Notes under the pieces: generated by a model
What the model was told of the DNA's origin: nothing
What the model saw: only the letters and a program-made list of their open reading frames with translations
Database searches by the model: none
Made by a program: the position numbers and the translations under genes
NCBI GenBank assembly: GCA_018894105.1
Contig: CM032133.1
Coordinates: 20,102,501-20,166,500 of the forward strand
DNA from: Jacaranda mimosifolia
Taxonomy: Eukaryota > Streptophyta > Magnoliopsida > Lamiales > Bignoniaceae
Length of the DNA: 64,000 nt
Reading direction: 5' to 3'
Part shown: positions 12,398 through 24,120 of the stretch, piece by piece
How the letters are laid out: each line of letters opens with the position of its first letter
How positions within the stretch are numbered: position 1 is the first letter of the stretch

Positions 12398-14680
12398 TGT
12401 AAAAAGTATATATGTGGGGTTAGCAATTTCTTAGGAGTATCTTTGGGGTGGATGGATCAGAGAAAAGAAGTAAAATCAGGTTCCTCCACTCCACATGACA
12501 AAAGCTACAGACTAAATAGTTCATTGCCTGCTGCCAATGTAGTGCTTGGCTTGTTTCCTAATCATTTTGTTTTAATTCTTACAAATGCTGTCTAAAAGAT
12601 TTTGAAGAATTTCCCATATGAAGGTAGAGATCAGATCCTAGTTGTGTTGGAATTTTTCTACGAATGATCAGCATACGTACAATTATTTTTTCTATGAATG
12701 ATCAGCATCTATACAATTGTAGTGTAATATTTACTGGTCTCCTTGTGTGCCCATTCATTTTAAAACTAATTCGTTGTATTTTATTTATGAACATTGCCAT
12801 ATTTTTTGCATAAATTCTTACATTCTATCATTGGTATATCTTGTCCCGATTACAAAATTGAGTTTAAATAAGCAGTAAGGTTGTGCGTGTAGATATGTCG
12901 GGCATCTACTCAAAGAGCTTTCATTTAGGACATCTTTGAATGTATATGGTCCCTAGGTTTTTCAAATGAACATTGCCATTTTATATATATGTAATTATTT
13001 TAATCATATACTTTTTCCAGAGCAAAGAGGTGAAATATTTTATTCATAACCACTTAAGCTTTAGAGTTATGCATCATAGAGTCCCGAAACTAATTCTACT
13101 CTAATTGTTGGGTTTGAAGTTTTACCAGCCAAGTGCTTTCTGTAATTAGACTTGCAGTGATATCCTCCTTTGCTGCTTTGCATGATGATGGGACTCTCAA
13201 AAGTTGTCACTAGAAATTTGTTTGAGATGGCAAAGTGGAAGAGATAATCTTTTTATATGAAAGGCTTCAGGTTTCAGTTATTGGCTTCTAACAGAGTTGT
13301 TTTTACTGACTTTTATTTGGTTTCCATTTAAATTTGTTCCAATAGGATTAACCATGAGTACAAGGAGTGGGATGAGAAGAACCTTAATGTGGCAACATGC
13401 AACCAGAACACCAAAAATATGATTTAGGGGAGCACTATTCCACAAGAAGTGGATAAAGATAATGAGATCATATTTTGTTATGATGTTACTTTCAATGTAA
13501 ATCCTTCTGTATCCAAGCTTTTACTTATCCTTGCTGGGATATTTTATAGGTTCTGCAACAATAACAATACAGTCTCTGTTGCAGGAAAGTGATATTAAAT
13601 AGGCGTCAAGGTGGGATACACATCTCCTCATGAATGATGATCAAATTAATTGGTTTTCAATCATCAATAAGATTCCAAGACAGGTACCTAAACAACCTGG
13701 TACATGAAACCAATATCCTCCATACTTGTCGTAGGCATTTTTCTATTTGGGGCTATTTTGATCGAATTGTTCTTTATCTTGACTTCCATATAGTTGAACC
13801 AGTTCTATTACATCTTTGGCTTCCTCTTCATAGTTTTCTTGATGTTGATAGTCACATCTGCAGAGGTAACAATTGTTCTCTGCTATTTCCAGTTGTGCAG
13901 TGAAGACTGTCATTGGTGTTGGAGAGCTTACCTGACGACCAGTTCCTCTACTTTATACCTTTTCCTTTACTCAGCTTTCCACTTCTTCACCAAGTTGGAA
14001 ATCACTAGGTTTCAGGCATTTTGTACTTTGGGTATATGCTCATTGCATTATATGCTTTCTTTATGTTGATAGGAACAATTGGCTTCTATGCTTGCTTCTG
14101 GTTTGTCCACAAGATATATTCTTCTGTGAAGATCAACTGATGTAGAAATTACATCTGTGGGGTTTAGCAATTTGTTAGGAGTATCTTTGTGATGGATGGA
14201 TCATAGAAAAAATGTGAAATTAGGTTCCTCCACTCCACATGACGAGCTATATTAAAATTTTCAGTTTAATGCTACCAATGTAGTGCTTGGCTTGTATCCT
14301 AATTGTTTTCTTTTTATTCTTGCAAATCCTGCCTGTACGATTTTGAAGAATTCCCCATATGACGGTAGAGGTCCTAGTTGTGTTGGAATTTTTCTACAAA
14401 TGATCAACAATTATAAAAGTGTAGTTTAATATTTATTGGTCATCTTCCTTATGTGCCCATTTGTTTTACAACTAATTCGTTGTATTCTATTTATGAACAT
14501 TGCCATATTTCTTGCATAAATTCTTTTGCTCTATCGTTGGTATACCTTGTCCGGATTAGAAAATTGAGTTTAAATAAGCAGTAAGATTGTGTATGTAAGT
14601 ACGGTGGGGCTTAGATTCAAAGAGAGCTCATTTAGGACCTCCTTGAATCTATATGGTCCCTACGTTTTCTAAAAATCTTG
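11209..14680 (+). repeat. Tandem duplication, two units of about 1.76 kb
   Basis: Unit A (about 11209-12965) and unit B (about 12966-14680) align end to end, exons, introns and 3' flank included. For example AGCAAAGAGG starts at 11265 and 13021, a spacing of 1756 bp. The units begin near TTTTATATATATGTAATT and end near ATGGTCCCTA-GTTTT. Small indels and about 10% substitutions by eye suggest an old event. Confidence 0.9.
12966..14140 (+). pseudogene. TM9SF (EMP70) pseudogene, copy B
   Basis: This is the downstream copy of the TM9SF 3' half. Exon 13021 onward repeats SKE-KYFIHNHLS, 13345-13496 repeats the EVDKD block, 13585-13683 repeats ASRWDTHLLMNDD, and the C-terminal membrane part ends VKIN-stop at 14140. 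It shares with copy A the IIN-to-KIPRQ internal deletion, the frameshift at PWYMN and the TAG at SIW, so those arose before duplication. Private lesions are a one-base deletion after VMHHR, a TAG before GSTIPQ and a Trp-to-stop in DIKWAS. It has no upstream exons of its own and cannot encode a functional protein. Confidence 0.85.
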
Positions 14681-14812
14681 ACTCAAATTGGGTGCTTTTC
14701 AAAACATGGGCTACAATTCCACATATAAAATCATTTTGTATTGGTTTCTATGATTGGCTACATTCTGTCTCTTATATATTAGTTTAAATATTTGGTTCAA
14801 ATTCATTTAGCC
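14141..14812. other. 3' flank of TM9SF copy B
   Basis: Up to about 14680 this repeats the 3' flank found after copy A (12398-12965). The remainder is spacer up to the transposon at 14823. No gene seen. Confidence 0.6.
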
Positions 14813-14822
14813 ACGTACAATT

Positions 14823-15624
14823 AGGGCTGTAAATGAATATTCGAAAATTTGTTTACCGTTCGTATTCGTATTCGTTTATACAAAATTTATCAGCATCCGT
14901 TTAAAATGGATATTATCCGTATTCGATTAGTAGATATCCGATTATAAATGGATACGGATATGGTAAATGCGTATCCGATCCGATTATATATTTATTAAAT
15001 AATATATTATTTATATTTTTCAATAAAAATCTCATAATAATATATGTATATATATAAATTATAATTGAAGAATTGGGAAGAATAAAGAATTAATTTAAAA
15101 ATTTATTGTAATATAGAGGAAAAAAGTGAAGAATTAAGTTAATTAACATAATTATTGTTGGTTGACTTTATAATTAATATACTCAAATGCCAATATTATT
15201 ATTAATAAGTACTAATAATTACTTATAATGTCAATTATTAATTAAAAATTACTTTATTTGTTTGACTGATTTTGTTTTAATAAAATTATATAGTCCATTC
15301 TATTAATTAAAATATATATTTGTTATAGATTTATAGATTCATGTATTTGGATATTCGTAAATAAATATCTAAATAATTATCATCAAATATGAATATAAAA
15401 TAATAATTCAAATATAGATAATTTTAATAAAATATGAATGCATCTGAATAATTATAATTGAATACGGATATATCCATATTCGATCGATATCCGACAAATA
15501 CGAATTTGTATATCATTTTTAAATATTTGTCAAATTCGTATCTGTATCCGAATATTCAAAAAATTAAACAAATACGAATATAAAAATAATGTATCTGATC
15601 CGTTTAATATCCGTTTACACCCCT
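14823..15624. mobile_element. Non-autonomous DNA transposon with perfect 10-bp target duplication
   Basis: The left end begins AGGGCTGTAAATGAATATT and the reverse complement of the right end begins AGGGGTGTAAACGGATATT. Immediately outside both ends is ACGTACAATT (14813-14822 and 15625-15634), a perfect 10-bp direct repeat. The subterminal regions are packed with ATCCGTATTCG-like motifs in both orientations, and the middle is AT-rich without coding capacity. The 802-bp element resembles a widespread plant group often classed as hAT-like, but 10 bp suits Mutator-like transposons (9-11 bp) better than hAT (8 bp), so the superfamily stays open. Confidence 0.85.
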
Positions 15625-15754
15625 ACGTACAATTATTTATTCTGTTTTACAAATAAATGTCAATCATATACTATATGTCCAACTTTTCTTCACCTTTAGA
15701 AGAGTATAAATATCAATACAACATTTCTCATATGGTAGTAATATAAAACACTAA

Positions 15755-16519
15755 GGATACGATTGTATGCAAGAATGAGGTGAGAATGGAATGGACATTT
15801 CCAAATTCATTCCTAAATCTATAATTAGTAAAATTTAAATATAGGAATGCCCATTCTCATAGGAATCTCCATTCCCACAAGAATGGATTTAGCCATTCCC
15901 TCCCTCCCTCGTGGGTTTAGTTATTGTCAATTCATCGGGAATAAACCTCTATATGTATATATATTAACAAAATTACACTCCAAAATTTAGTAAAATATTT
16001 TTGTATCTAAGAAAAGAAATACTCATTTTGTAAACATTTGACAATATATTTCAACTTATTTAATTACAACGTGTTTTTATTTAATTATATATTTTAGTCA
16101 TATATTTGTTTTAGTAATATTATAAAAATCATTAAATTATTATAAATATAATAATAAATAATAAAAATAAGAATAATTATGCGAATCTCATTTTTGATAA
16201 TTAAAAAAAATTAGAAGTATCATCATCCTGGTCCATGCTAATAAAATATTATTTCATAACTAGTGCTTAACAATTTTTTTTTTTTTAGTGATAAGGTTAG
16301 AACGATTTATCGTATTTTTTAATAAGTTTAGTTTGAAGAGTTGTTGATAGAATGGACAACTTTTCATTTATCAGTTTTGTATATATTTTTTAATAATTCA
16401 AAGATATGCAAATACAAATAATATTTTAAATTATATATGTCTTATCAACATAGACCAAGATGATGATACTTCTAATTTTTTTTTTATTATCAAAAATGAG
16501 ATTCGCATAATTATTCTTA

Positions 16520-16550
<31 letters not shown>

Positions 16551-16934
16551 AATTTAATAATTTTTATAATATTACTAAAACAAATATATGACTAAAATAT
16601 GTAATTAAATAAAAATACATAGTAATTAAATAAGTTGGAATATAATATCAAATGTTTACAAAGTGTAGATATATTTTCTTAAATATAAAAATATTTTCGT
16701 TAAATTAGGGTGTAATTTTGTTAAAAAGGAAAAGAGGAAAAGTTCATTCCTGATAGATTGTGAATAGTTAAATCCATGGGGAAGGAAAGGGTTGGCTAAA
16801 CTCATCCTTTTGGAAATAAGGATTCCAACAGGAATGGGCATTATTATCTCTAAATTATACCAATCATGAGTTTAGAAATGAATTTGAAAATGTTCATTCC
16901 ATTCTCACCTCATTCCTGTGTAACAATCATATCA
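15755..16934. mobile_element. PIF/Harbinger-like non-autonomous element with long inverted arms
   Basis: The left arm GAATGAGGTGAGAATGGAATG (from 15773) is matched in reverse complement at the right end (to about 16918), and similarity continues for about 170 bp. A second inverted pair lies inside: about 16175-16225 against 16460-16525, sharing ATAATTATGCGAATCTCATT. Flanking TAA on both sides (15752-15754 and 16935-16937) fits the 3-bp target of PIF/Harbinger. There is no transposase. A (TTA)n microsatellite lies at about 16524-16550. The nearly palindromic structure would fold into a long hairpin if transcribed. Confidence 0.75.
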
Positions 16935-16937
16935 TAA

Positions 16938-17515
16938 GTGAAATGACATAGTTAATAATTCTTTACAATGTGTATACACACACACAAGAAAGATAGCTCA
17001 TGTGAATACCCAACAAGACTCAAAATACCAAAAACACGCAAATAATCCTTTCTCCTCAAGAAGAAGTTATATGAAGATGGTGAACCAAATCCACAAATGC
17101 TTGTAGCCTTTCTGTTAAAATATTTGCCCTTTAAGCTGAATCTTTTGAATGCCAATATACGATCCATTCAAATATGAAATATATCCAAACTATAAGAAAA
17201 ATTCTTTTCAAACCCTAGTAAAAGGAAAAACTACTGCCTAAATTTAGATCAATGTTAGTCCCTATGCCCACAGTATTGCAAAAACTTCGTATACGAAAAA
17301 TCTATTTATGCACTATGCAGGATCAATTAGCCACTAAGAGAACTGAAAAACCAAAAAACCTATCAACGATCAAAAGAATAACGCTCATGATCTCATTTGA
17401 AATCAATCCATAGGCACCGATTTCTGCGATAGTGCTGCAAGATTTTTGGGTATTTGGATGTACATACTGTTATTAGTGAAAATCAGTTGCTAAAATTAGC
17501 CCCATATGTTGTCTT
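16938..17515. other. Spacer downstream of the PHD-gene fragment
   Basis: No gene recognised. On the minus strand this would be the 3' flank of the fragment ending at 17516. A CA-rich run occurs at 16973-16985. Confidence 0.5.
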
Positions 17516-18469
17516 TTAGCCCGAACATGGTTTGACTTTCCCATTTCTCTGCCTGCATAGAAAGAGAGCAATCTTAGTGTCAAGCAGCTTTTAATGAAAA
17601 TGACTACAGAATTCAGGTCTGGTAATAGCACTAACCAAGATGCATCCTCCTTCGCTTCTGCCAGTAATTCTTTAAATGATATATCAGAAAAGTCGGCATC
17701 TGTATTTTCCACAAGGCTGCTAGGTTTTGCATCCACAAGACAACTTAAGATGTAGTAAGTGGAATCTTATTGGTTTGGAATGGTACAACTTAGATGAAAC
17801 ACACTACAACCAAGACATAAGGACGCCACAAGATGCAAAATATAGTAGAAGCTCCTCCCTGCAGGAAGCAAATATAATTTTCCAGGGATTTGATGTAGAG
17901 CGAGCTTGTTGGCAACAATAAAGTCAGACGAACTTGAAGATATATATTTTATGCCAAAAACGTGTTACATGGTTATCGAACTGTAGAGATATGTTCACAG
18001 GAAAACGCCACCAGCACAATTACATAGCTCCCAAGTTATATTTGGTTTTAGTAGAAAACCAATCAGTTTGGTTTTAAGCAAATAACTACAAATAAAATAG
18101 GCTTTTTAGTGCACAGAAAAGTAAAAGCTTGGCAATGATTCACTAAGTGAATTCTAAGTGGAACAGGTGGTGTGGCATTTCTAGTTAAAGAAATCCATTT
18201 GCATATTATTCAGTAAGCTAGTACCTCGCATAGAATCACAAGGTTCAATAATTTGGGAAAGGAACAGCAATACAAAATATGACCATGTGAGTAACCAAAG
18301 CTTAAATACAAAGTTTTACCCACAGGATCTCACCATCCTTGTTGCACACGGCACACACATTTTCATGATCATCCTTTTGATAATCCAAATGTGTCTCCTT
18401 CAAAGGATTCCTGTGGTCATATTTTCCAGAAGATTCCAAGGTAACACCAGCTTCATGATCGCCTCTATC
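17516..18469 (-). pseudogene. PHD-finger protein gene fragment, three 3' exons
   Basis: Minus-strand exon 18320-18469 is bounded by GCACATTAG and GTAAAACT and stays open for exactly 50 codons. It ends with HENVCAVCNKDGEILW, the first Cys pair and following Gly-Glu-Leu/Ile-Leu step of a PHD zinc finger. A second coding block (to about 17736, donor at 17635) reads ISFKELLAEAKEDASW. It joins in frame, with a split Trp codon, to a short last exon 17516-17552 ending RNGKVKPCSG-stop. PHD fingers bind histone tails in chromatin regulators. The rest of the finger (second Cys pair, His-Cys) is absent between 17740 and 18318, so either an exon is lost or these are shuffled pieces. I cannot name the parent gene. 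Confidence 0.5.
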
Positions 18470-19887
18470 CTAATGTGCAAAGCATTACCAGAAAACAGCA
18501 TTATCCACAGCTGGCAGCTCTCTGTTAAATAGGGAGTTCTCTCTCTCTCTCTCTCTCATGCAACAAAAAACACACTCTGAAGTTGCAGGCAACAAAAACC
18601 ATTAGTGGTAAAATAATAATTAAACAAACAGAAACACAAAAGCATCCATGGAACAAGAAAAGGCATTTAATAGAGAGATCCAAGCTGAAATAAATAGTGA
18701 CGACATGGATCATAAAACAAGTTATCAAGAGAAATGTCAGTTTTGAGAAAGCTAGAGCATGCAGTGTTTGCCACAATGCTCTTTCAACTAATAAATATCT
18801 CATCTCTCCTTACTAGGCAATTAACTCTTTAAGTAAATTGCATAGAGTTGTAGGTCAAGAAAGTTGAATAGTTTTCAGCACAGTGAAGAACTCAAATATT
18901 CAATTAAAATGGAGTGAGACCATTTATCACCAACCTACACCAACCTATTTTTATTTCAGGATACCAATATAATAAAATTCTTTACCTACAAGAATATCAT
19001 TTTGCAGTGTCAAGAAAATGAACCTTGGGCCTAAGTCACCCCAAAAGCTAGTTCAAGAGGTGGAGATTGTCCAAGTCCATATATAGAAACCATATCTTAC
19101 TTATTTTACCGATGTGGGACACCAACACATAGGATTCAAAGTCTATGGATTCAAAAATCTCCAATTGCATAACATCAACAAAACCAATGAGGGTTAAACA
19201 ATCAAAAAGCCAGGTCATTAACTCCCTTGCTTACAGTCAAAAGCTAACAAAGAACACAGAGAAACAGAGTAGGTAAGCTTTTCAAAGTTAAGTGCAACAA
19301 AAAGGAAAATAAAAAGAGAGAATTGCAATGAGTAAATAACAAATAGCGACAAAAGTACTAGATCTAAATAGACATTTGTAAGCAATTTATTCAATTCATA
19401 AACTTACTTCAATTTTCAATAGTAAAAGTACTAGGAAAACTCATATATTGCACTCTAAATCATATTTAATATACGGTCTTTATTAGGAGCCTAGTCATGG
19501 TAATCATCCTGAAAAAAAAAATGTTTCAATAATCAATGAAGTTCTCTAAACTCTAAAATATGACTAAATTGGATTCAGAAGCAGAGGCAGCCTACATGCA
19601 TCAGTTTATTGGTTCCATCTTAATGGAGAACAATTGGTAACTGATTACATGATTTGTGAAGCTTTTGAAGTTTGTTTAGATGATTGAAACTTCAATTTAT
19701 TTCTCATGAAATCCAGCTAACATATTCAGGGTCTTATTTTTTTCCTTCCTGTATTATTTCCTTATTTTTTCTTCTCTCTCTTCTCTAAAATTCAAATGCT
19801 GAAATCTCAATCCATCTTACAAAAGATTAGTCCAATCCTTTAGAAATGCTAACAAAGTTAATTGAGATGCCCAAGGTAGTCTCTTCG
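18470..19887. other. Spacer or intron-like sequence
   Basis: No coding exon recognised on either strand. A (CT)n microsatellite occupies about 18537-18557. If the PHD fragment belongs with the candidate exon at 20280-20409, this would be intron. Confidence 0.5.
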
Positions 19888-20279
19888 AATGAGTTTTTGC
19901 CATATCTCTTATTTGGCAATGAGGAACACTGTGATGATAATTATATTTCTTTAGCTTACTTCTTAGATGATATCGAAATATATATAATTAGCTAAATCTT
20001 TTGATTTACATGAAGTCACCCCATTGGTGCACATTATGAAGCATATACTTTGAAAAATACAAAACCGAAATAGAACAAAATATTTATTGTTGGAGAAGCT
20101 TAGGACATACTCTTTTTTCTCTAAAGCATAGAACTCAGGTCCCCGGAAGACTAGAACTTTCACGCTTAGCAGATAGTGGAGTAGTATCTGCAACTGCTAG
20201 GAAAACATCTTTACAAATTCTGATTCTAGCAAGACTAAATCTATATCAATATTATAGAAGATTCCTTTTCAATATGTAC

Positions 20280-20409
20280 ATTTGTCACCACTTTCTCTAC
20301 CACCTGAACTAGTTTGCAAATCTTCTAAACCATCTCCATCTGAAGGCTCATCCAAGATGTTATCCATAAGTTGAGCAGCAAGCTAATAATTTATTGTAAC
20401 AGTGTCTTC
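20280..20409 (-). other. Candidate acidic exon, possibly of the PHD gene
   Basis: On the minus strand an ATAATTTCAG acceptor precedes a frame with LAAQLMDNILDEPSDGDGLE followed by DLQTSSGGRESG, interrupted once by TAG after NY. The composition (Asp/Glu/Ser/Gly) is exon-like and differs from the flanks. It is upstream of and in the same orientation as the PHD-finger exon, but linkage is only inferred. Confidence 0.3.
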
Positions 20410-20458
20410 CTGAAATTATGAAATCAGTGCTCAGATCACTGATAATATATTAAAGCAT

Positions 20459-20960
20459 GGGTGTAAAATAAGTTGAATGGGATTGTTAGCCATCAAGTAG
20501 GCTCAATTAAGGCTCGACTCAAGCTCAAGTTTTTTCAAGATCGAACTCAAATATGTCTTGCAAGTTGTTATGTTTAAACAATTCAATGCTATTATTAATA
20601 AGAGTAGAAAAATTATTATTAGTTTCATTAACAACATAGTGAAATCTATTGGTGAGTATATTTATTAATAATAAATATAATTATTATGTATTATAATAAA
20701 ACAAAAAGTTGTTAACTTAAGCAATAACACATAACAATAAGAATAAGGATGATGAAACAATAAAATAATAACTACATTATCCAAAATCAGAAATAAATTT
20801 AAATCAATTTAAATATTATCTTAATTTTTAAGTGAGCTTGAGCAGGGCCTTAATTTTATAAACTCGCCAAGCTCATATTCAATCTTGTTCATATATAAAA
20901 AGCTTGAGCTCGAGAGTTTTCAAAGCTCGACTCGTGTTCATATATATATATATATAATGG
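20459..20960. mobile_element. Possible hAT-like MITE remnant
   Basis: The ends are rich in GGCTCGACTCAAGCTCAAG (left) and AAGCTTGAGCTCGAGAG (right). These inverted GAGCTCGAG-type subterminal motifs are common in plant non-autonomous elements. I could not define exact termini or a target duplication. Confidence 0.35.
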
Positions 20961-21590
20961 CAAGTCAAAAAAATATATTGATAAGACAATTTATGAAGGA
21001 AAAAAATTAGGAAGGGAAAACAACCTAAAATCAAGAAAGAGTTTTTGCCATATCTCTTCTTTTGCAATGAGGAACACTTTGACGATAATTATATTTCTTT
21101 AGCTTACTTCTTAGATGATATTGACACATATATAAATAGCCAAAATCTTTTGATTTACATGAAGTCACCCCATTGGTGCACATTATGAAGCATATACTTA
21201 AAAAAAATAAAATTGAAAAAGAAGAACAAAATATTTATTGTTTGAGAAGCTTAGGACATACTCTTTTTTCTCTAGAGCATAGAACATAGGTCCCTATAAG
21301 ACTAGAACTTTCACACTTAGCAGATAGTGGAGTAGTATCTGCTGCAACTACCAGGAAAACATCTTTACAAATTTTGATTCTAGCAAGACTAAATCTGTAG
21401 GACTAAACAATTAAAAGAAACAAATCAATAACTTATTATAGATTAAACAAAAAACATCTCACATAAATACCATCATATGTCATCTTCATGGTTTTCATCA
21501 ACAGTGGATCCAGGAGGATGTTCACTCTCTAAGGCTGGTGGTAATGGTAGTTCCCTACGTTGATTCCCCTTTTTTGCATGCATGGGAAAA

Positions 21591-24120
21591 TTATTGATTT
21601 TTTTCCTTTACTTTTTCACCACAAGGCTTCTTCACTGCATCAGGATTTTCCTTGCATGTACCAATCTTGTGTCCAAGTTGCCTACAAAAATGGAGAATCA
21701 TTATAAAATAAAATAGTGAAATTAATTATATTAATAAATAATAATTTATTTATACCCGCAATGGCCACAATGTTTTTTCTTTGCACGTGCAGCCCCTCTA
21801 GATCGTTTTCTCTTCGGATCATGTATGTCAGGAGTCAAAGAAGTATCTCTGGATTTTCTATTGCTATTACCATCCTCATGGTTTATTTGTTCATTCTTAC
21901 TAGCTAGACAACTATTCATTTTATTAGGATGTTACATGTACTGACTCCACAAGTGCATGCAACATATTAATTGTGTTCACGGTTGCTTCTTCTGTTTGAG
22001 ATGACAGTAAACAAAGGTTGGCACACTCTTTATGCAATTGTGCATATCTTTGGCATTGGGGATCCTCAAAAGGGAAGGGAGAGTGGAATTCCTTTCTCAA
22101 TTTTACGCCACTTTCCACTGTCCATCTGTATTTGATGATTGGGCTAGGGATTTCAGTTTATTGCAGGCATTTTAGAGCAGAAATAATAGCCGACATGGGA
22201 TTCCATCTGATTCTAGCATTAGGCACTAACATTCAAAAATCCCTCCTGGCCAGTCGAATAATCAAAGCACAAGTATTCACCATAGGATTGTTGTAAGGAA
22301 AAAATTTGAAGCTGAAAATTATATCATCTTCATTAACAGCCTCTTGCAGTACGAGTCCTTACTCAGCAACTATTTCATCTTGTACTTTCTCAAAAATCTT
22401 CCTTGTGTTTATTGTCGCTGCATGAGTCTCAAGGCTTCTTAACACTTCAGATTTCAAGGAAGGTATATACCTCTCTACTGCTATCTTGTTTTCCAATAAT
22501 GATGCTCTAATTTTCCCAAGGCAAATGTGGAAATGCTTTAGAAAGTCGCACAAATTCAACTCGGGACTTACGTCTAGCTTCAAATAAGAATTCATTGACT
22601 CTGCTCGCTGAGTACTCATCATCATGGCCATGAAATATCCACGACAATGAGCTTCGCTCCAAGACTCTTTTTCCTTGTAAATATCCAAAACCCAAGGATG
22701 ATCTGCGACATTGTGCTTTTGAATTAAGTTTTGCCAAGCAACTTCAAAATCCTCAAACATTATAATTTGTGGTGATAAGGTCACCAAAATTTGCAAGAAA
22801 GCCACGCTTTCCAACATTACGAAGTGCATTGCGCTCTAAGTGCCAACTATAAATCCTATGCTTTACTTCAGGATGCTCAGCCTTGATTGTTGCATGCATT
22901 GCAGCATCCTGGTAAGTTAGAACACATGAAAGTGCACCTCCAACTGCTTGTTTAAACTTTTGTAGCGGCCAACCATATGACTGAACTGTCTTACTATATA
23001 ATATTGCTGCCCCAAAGACACATGTTTTAAAATGATTGTTGACACCAGAGAGAATCACCAGTGAAAATCGATATGCATTCGTTTTATATGTGCTATCAAA
23101 AAGAAGCACATCTCCAAAGACCTTGAATTGGGCACGAGACATCCCATCTATCCAAAATAACCTAGTTAGTACATTCTCGTCATCTAACATAAAGTCAAAT
23201 ATCAAGTCTTTGTCATGGATTTGCAGGTCCTTCAACAAAGCAATTGCAGTTTTCACATCCCCATCTAGAGTACTTTCTAATTTTTGCTTGTAAAGAAAAT
23301 TATATCCATCCTTTCTTTTAAACTGTAGCTTTCCAGGACCACCTTCGATATGCTCTAAATAATTCATAGCTTTGCAGGCCCTCATTCCGAACGCTGTTAG
23401 CCCACGCAATAGTGCTTTCTGCGAGGTTGATATGTACCTAAATATTCAAGTCTGAATGTTTTGGGGTCTACAATTATATATTAATTACTATATGATGAAA
23501 ACATTGTATTAAGTCAAAGTAAATGACTTTAATATCTCTAGTGCAAAAATATTGTATCATCTTTAGTTATTTGATAAGACAAATGCAAAACCATCAAATA
23601 TGAAATGGAGTTTAAGTAACAACTAGAAGTACCTGTTGCATTTCAGAAAGTGAGCTGTTTCAACAGTTGCAAGTGGATGGTTATGATTTGGAATAAACTT
23701 AGTTACTTTGTAAAGGCCATTGACTCTGTCATGTGATACTCGAAAGCTAGCCTTACATCCACATCGAAGATCAGGAGTTGCACGTCTCCTACAAACATGA
23801 CCATCATTTGGAGATTGACGGAATCCAGCAAATGAACAAACCCACTCTCGATTTCTTACAACACCATATTTGTCAGTTTTCTTACTATACATACAAATGT
23901 CGAAGCCTAAATCTCTCCCATAATTAAAATAGAAAATATCTGCTTCTTGCTCAGTTTGAAAAACTAGTTGGAGTATATATCTCGCGTCCATTATATTGCC
24001 CTTCATTGAAGATGTAGTAGATTTATTCTCTTGCGTACTAGAATTCTCCAGGCTATGAGAAGATATAGGCGCTTCCTCATAAGTTACAGTTTCACGTCTT
24101 TCATTGTTTGAACTTGACAT
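21591..24120 (-). pseudogene. FAR1-related sequence (FRS) pseudogene
   Basis: Exon 1 (23633-24120, start ATG at 24120) carries a FAR1 zinc-binding domain with REWVCSFAGFR, LRCGCKASFRV and IPNHNHPLA. A 195-bp GT-AG intron leads in frame to exon 2 (from 23437) with the MULE transposase domain: LLFDSTYKTNAYRFSLV, VLTYQDAAM, HPWVLDIY and TQRAESMNSYLK. Downstream are SWIM-type remains (CLMLESDGIPCR, about 22190-22225) and a Lys-rich tail with a CCHC knuckle split by an intron (HCGHC to about 21756, GHKIGTC in 21591-21681, stop at 21591). FRS proteins are transposase-derived light-signalling regulators. Lesions are one extra base at about 22755-22757, a frameshift at the SWIM His, and a TAA about 60 bases later. 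The second Asp of the DDE core (normally TDQD) is Tyr. Either a dead FRS gene or a MULE relative; the tail favours FRS. Confidence 0.85.

Larger units (their letters stand above)
19888..21400 (+). repeat. Direct duplication of about 360 bp (19888-20245 and 21035-21400)
   Basis: The two segments align closely in the same orientation. Both contain GTTTTTGCCATATCTCTT, ACATGAAGTCACCCCATTGG, TCTCTAxAGCATAGAAC and GCAGATAGTGGAGTAGTATC. They flank an unrelated AT-rich insert (about 20246-21034). The plus frame of the left copy gives a short open segment with ISLAYFLDDIE, and the minus frame one with DTTPLSAKRESSSL. Neither is a family I recognise. Confidence 0.8.

Noticed and set aside
22018..22296. 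92-codon plus-strand frame
   Set aside because: It is antisense to the SWIM and tail region of the FRS pseudogene.
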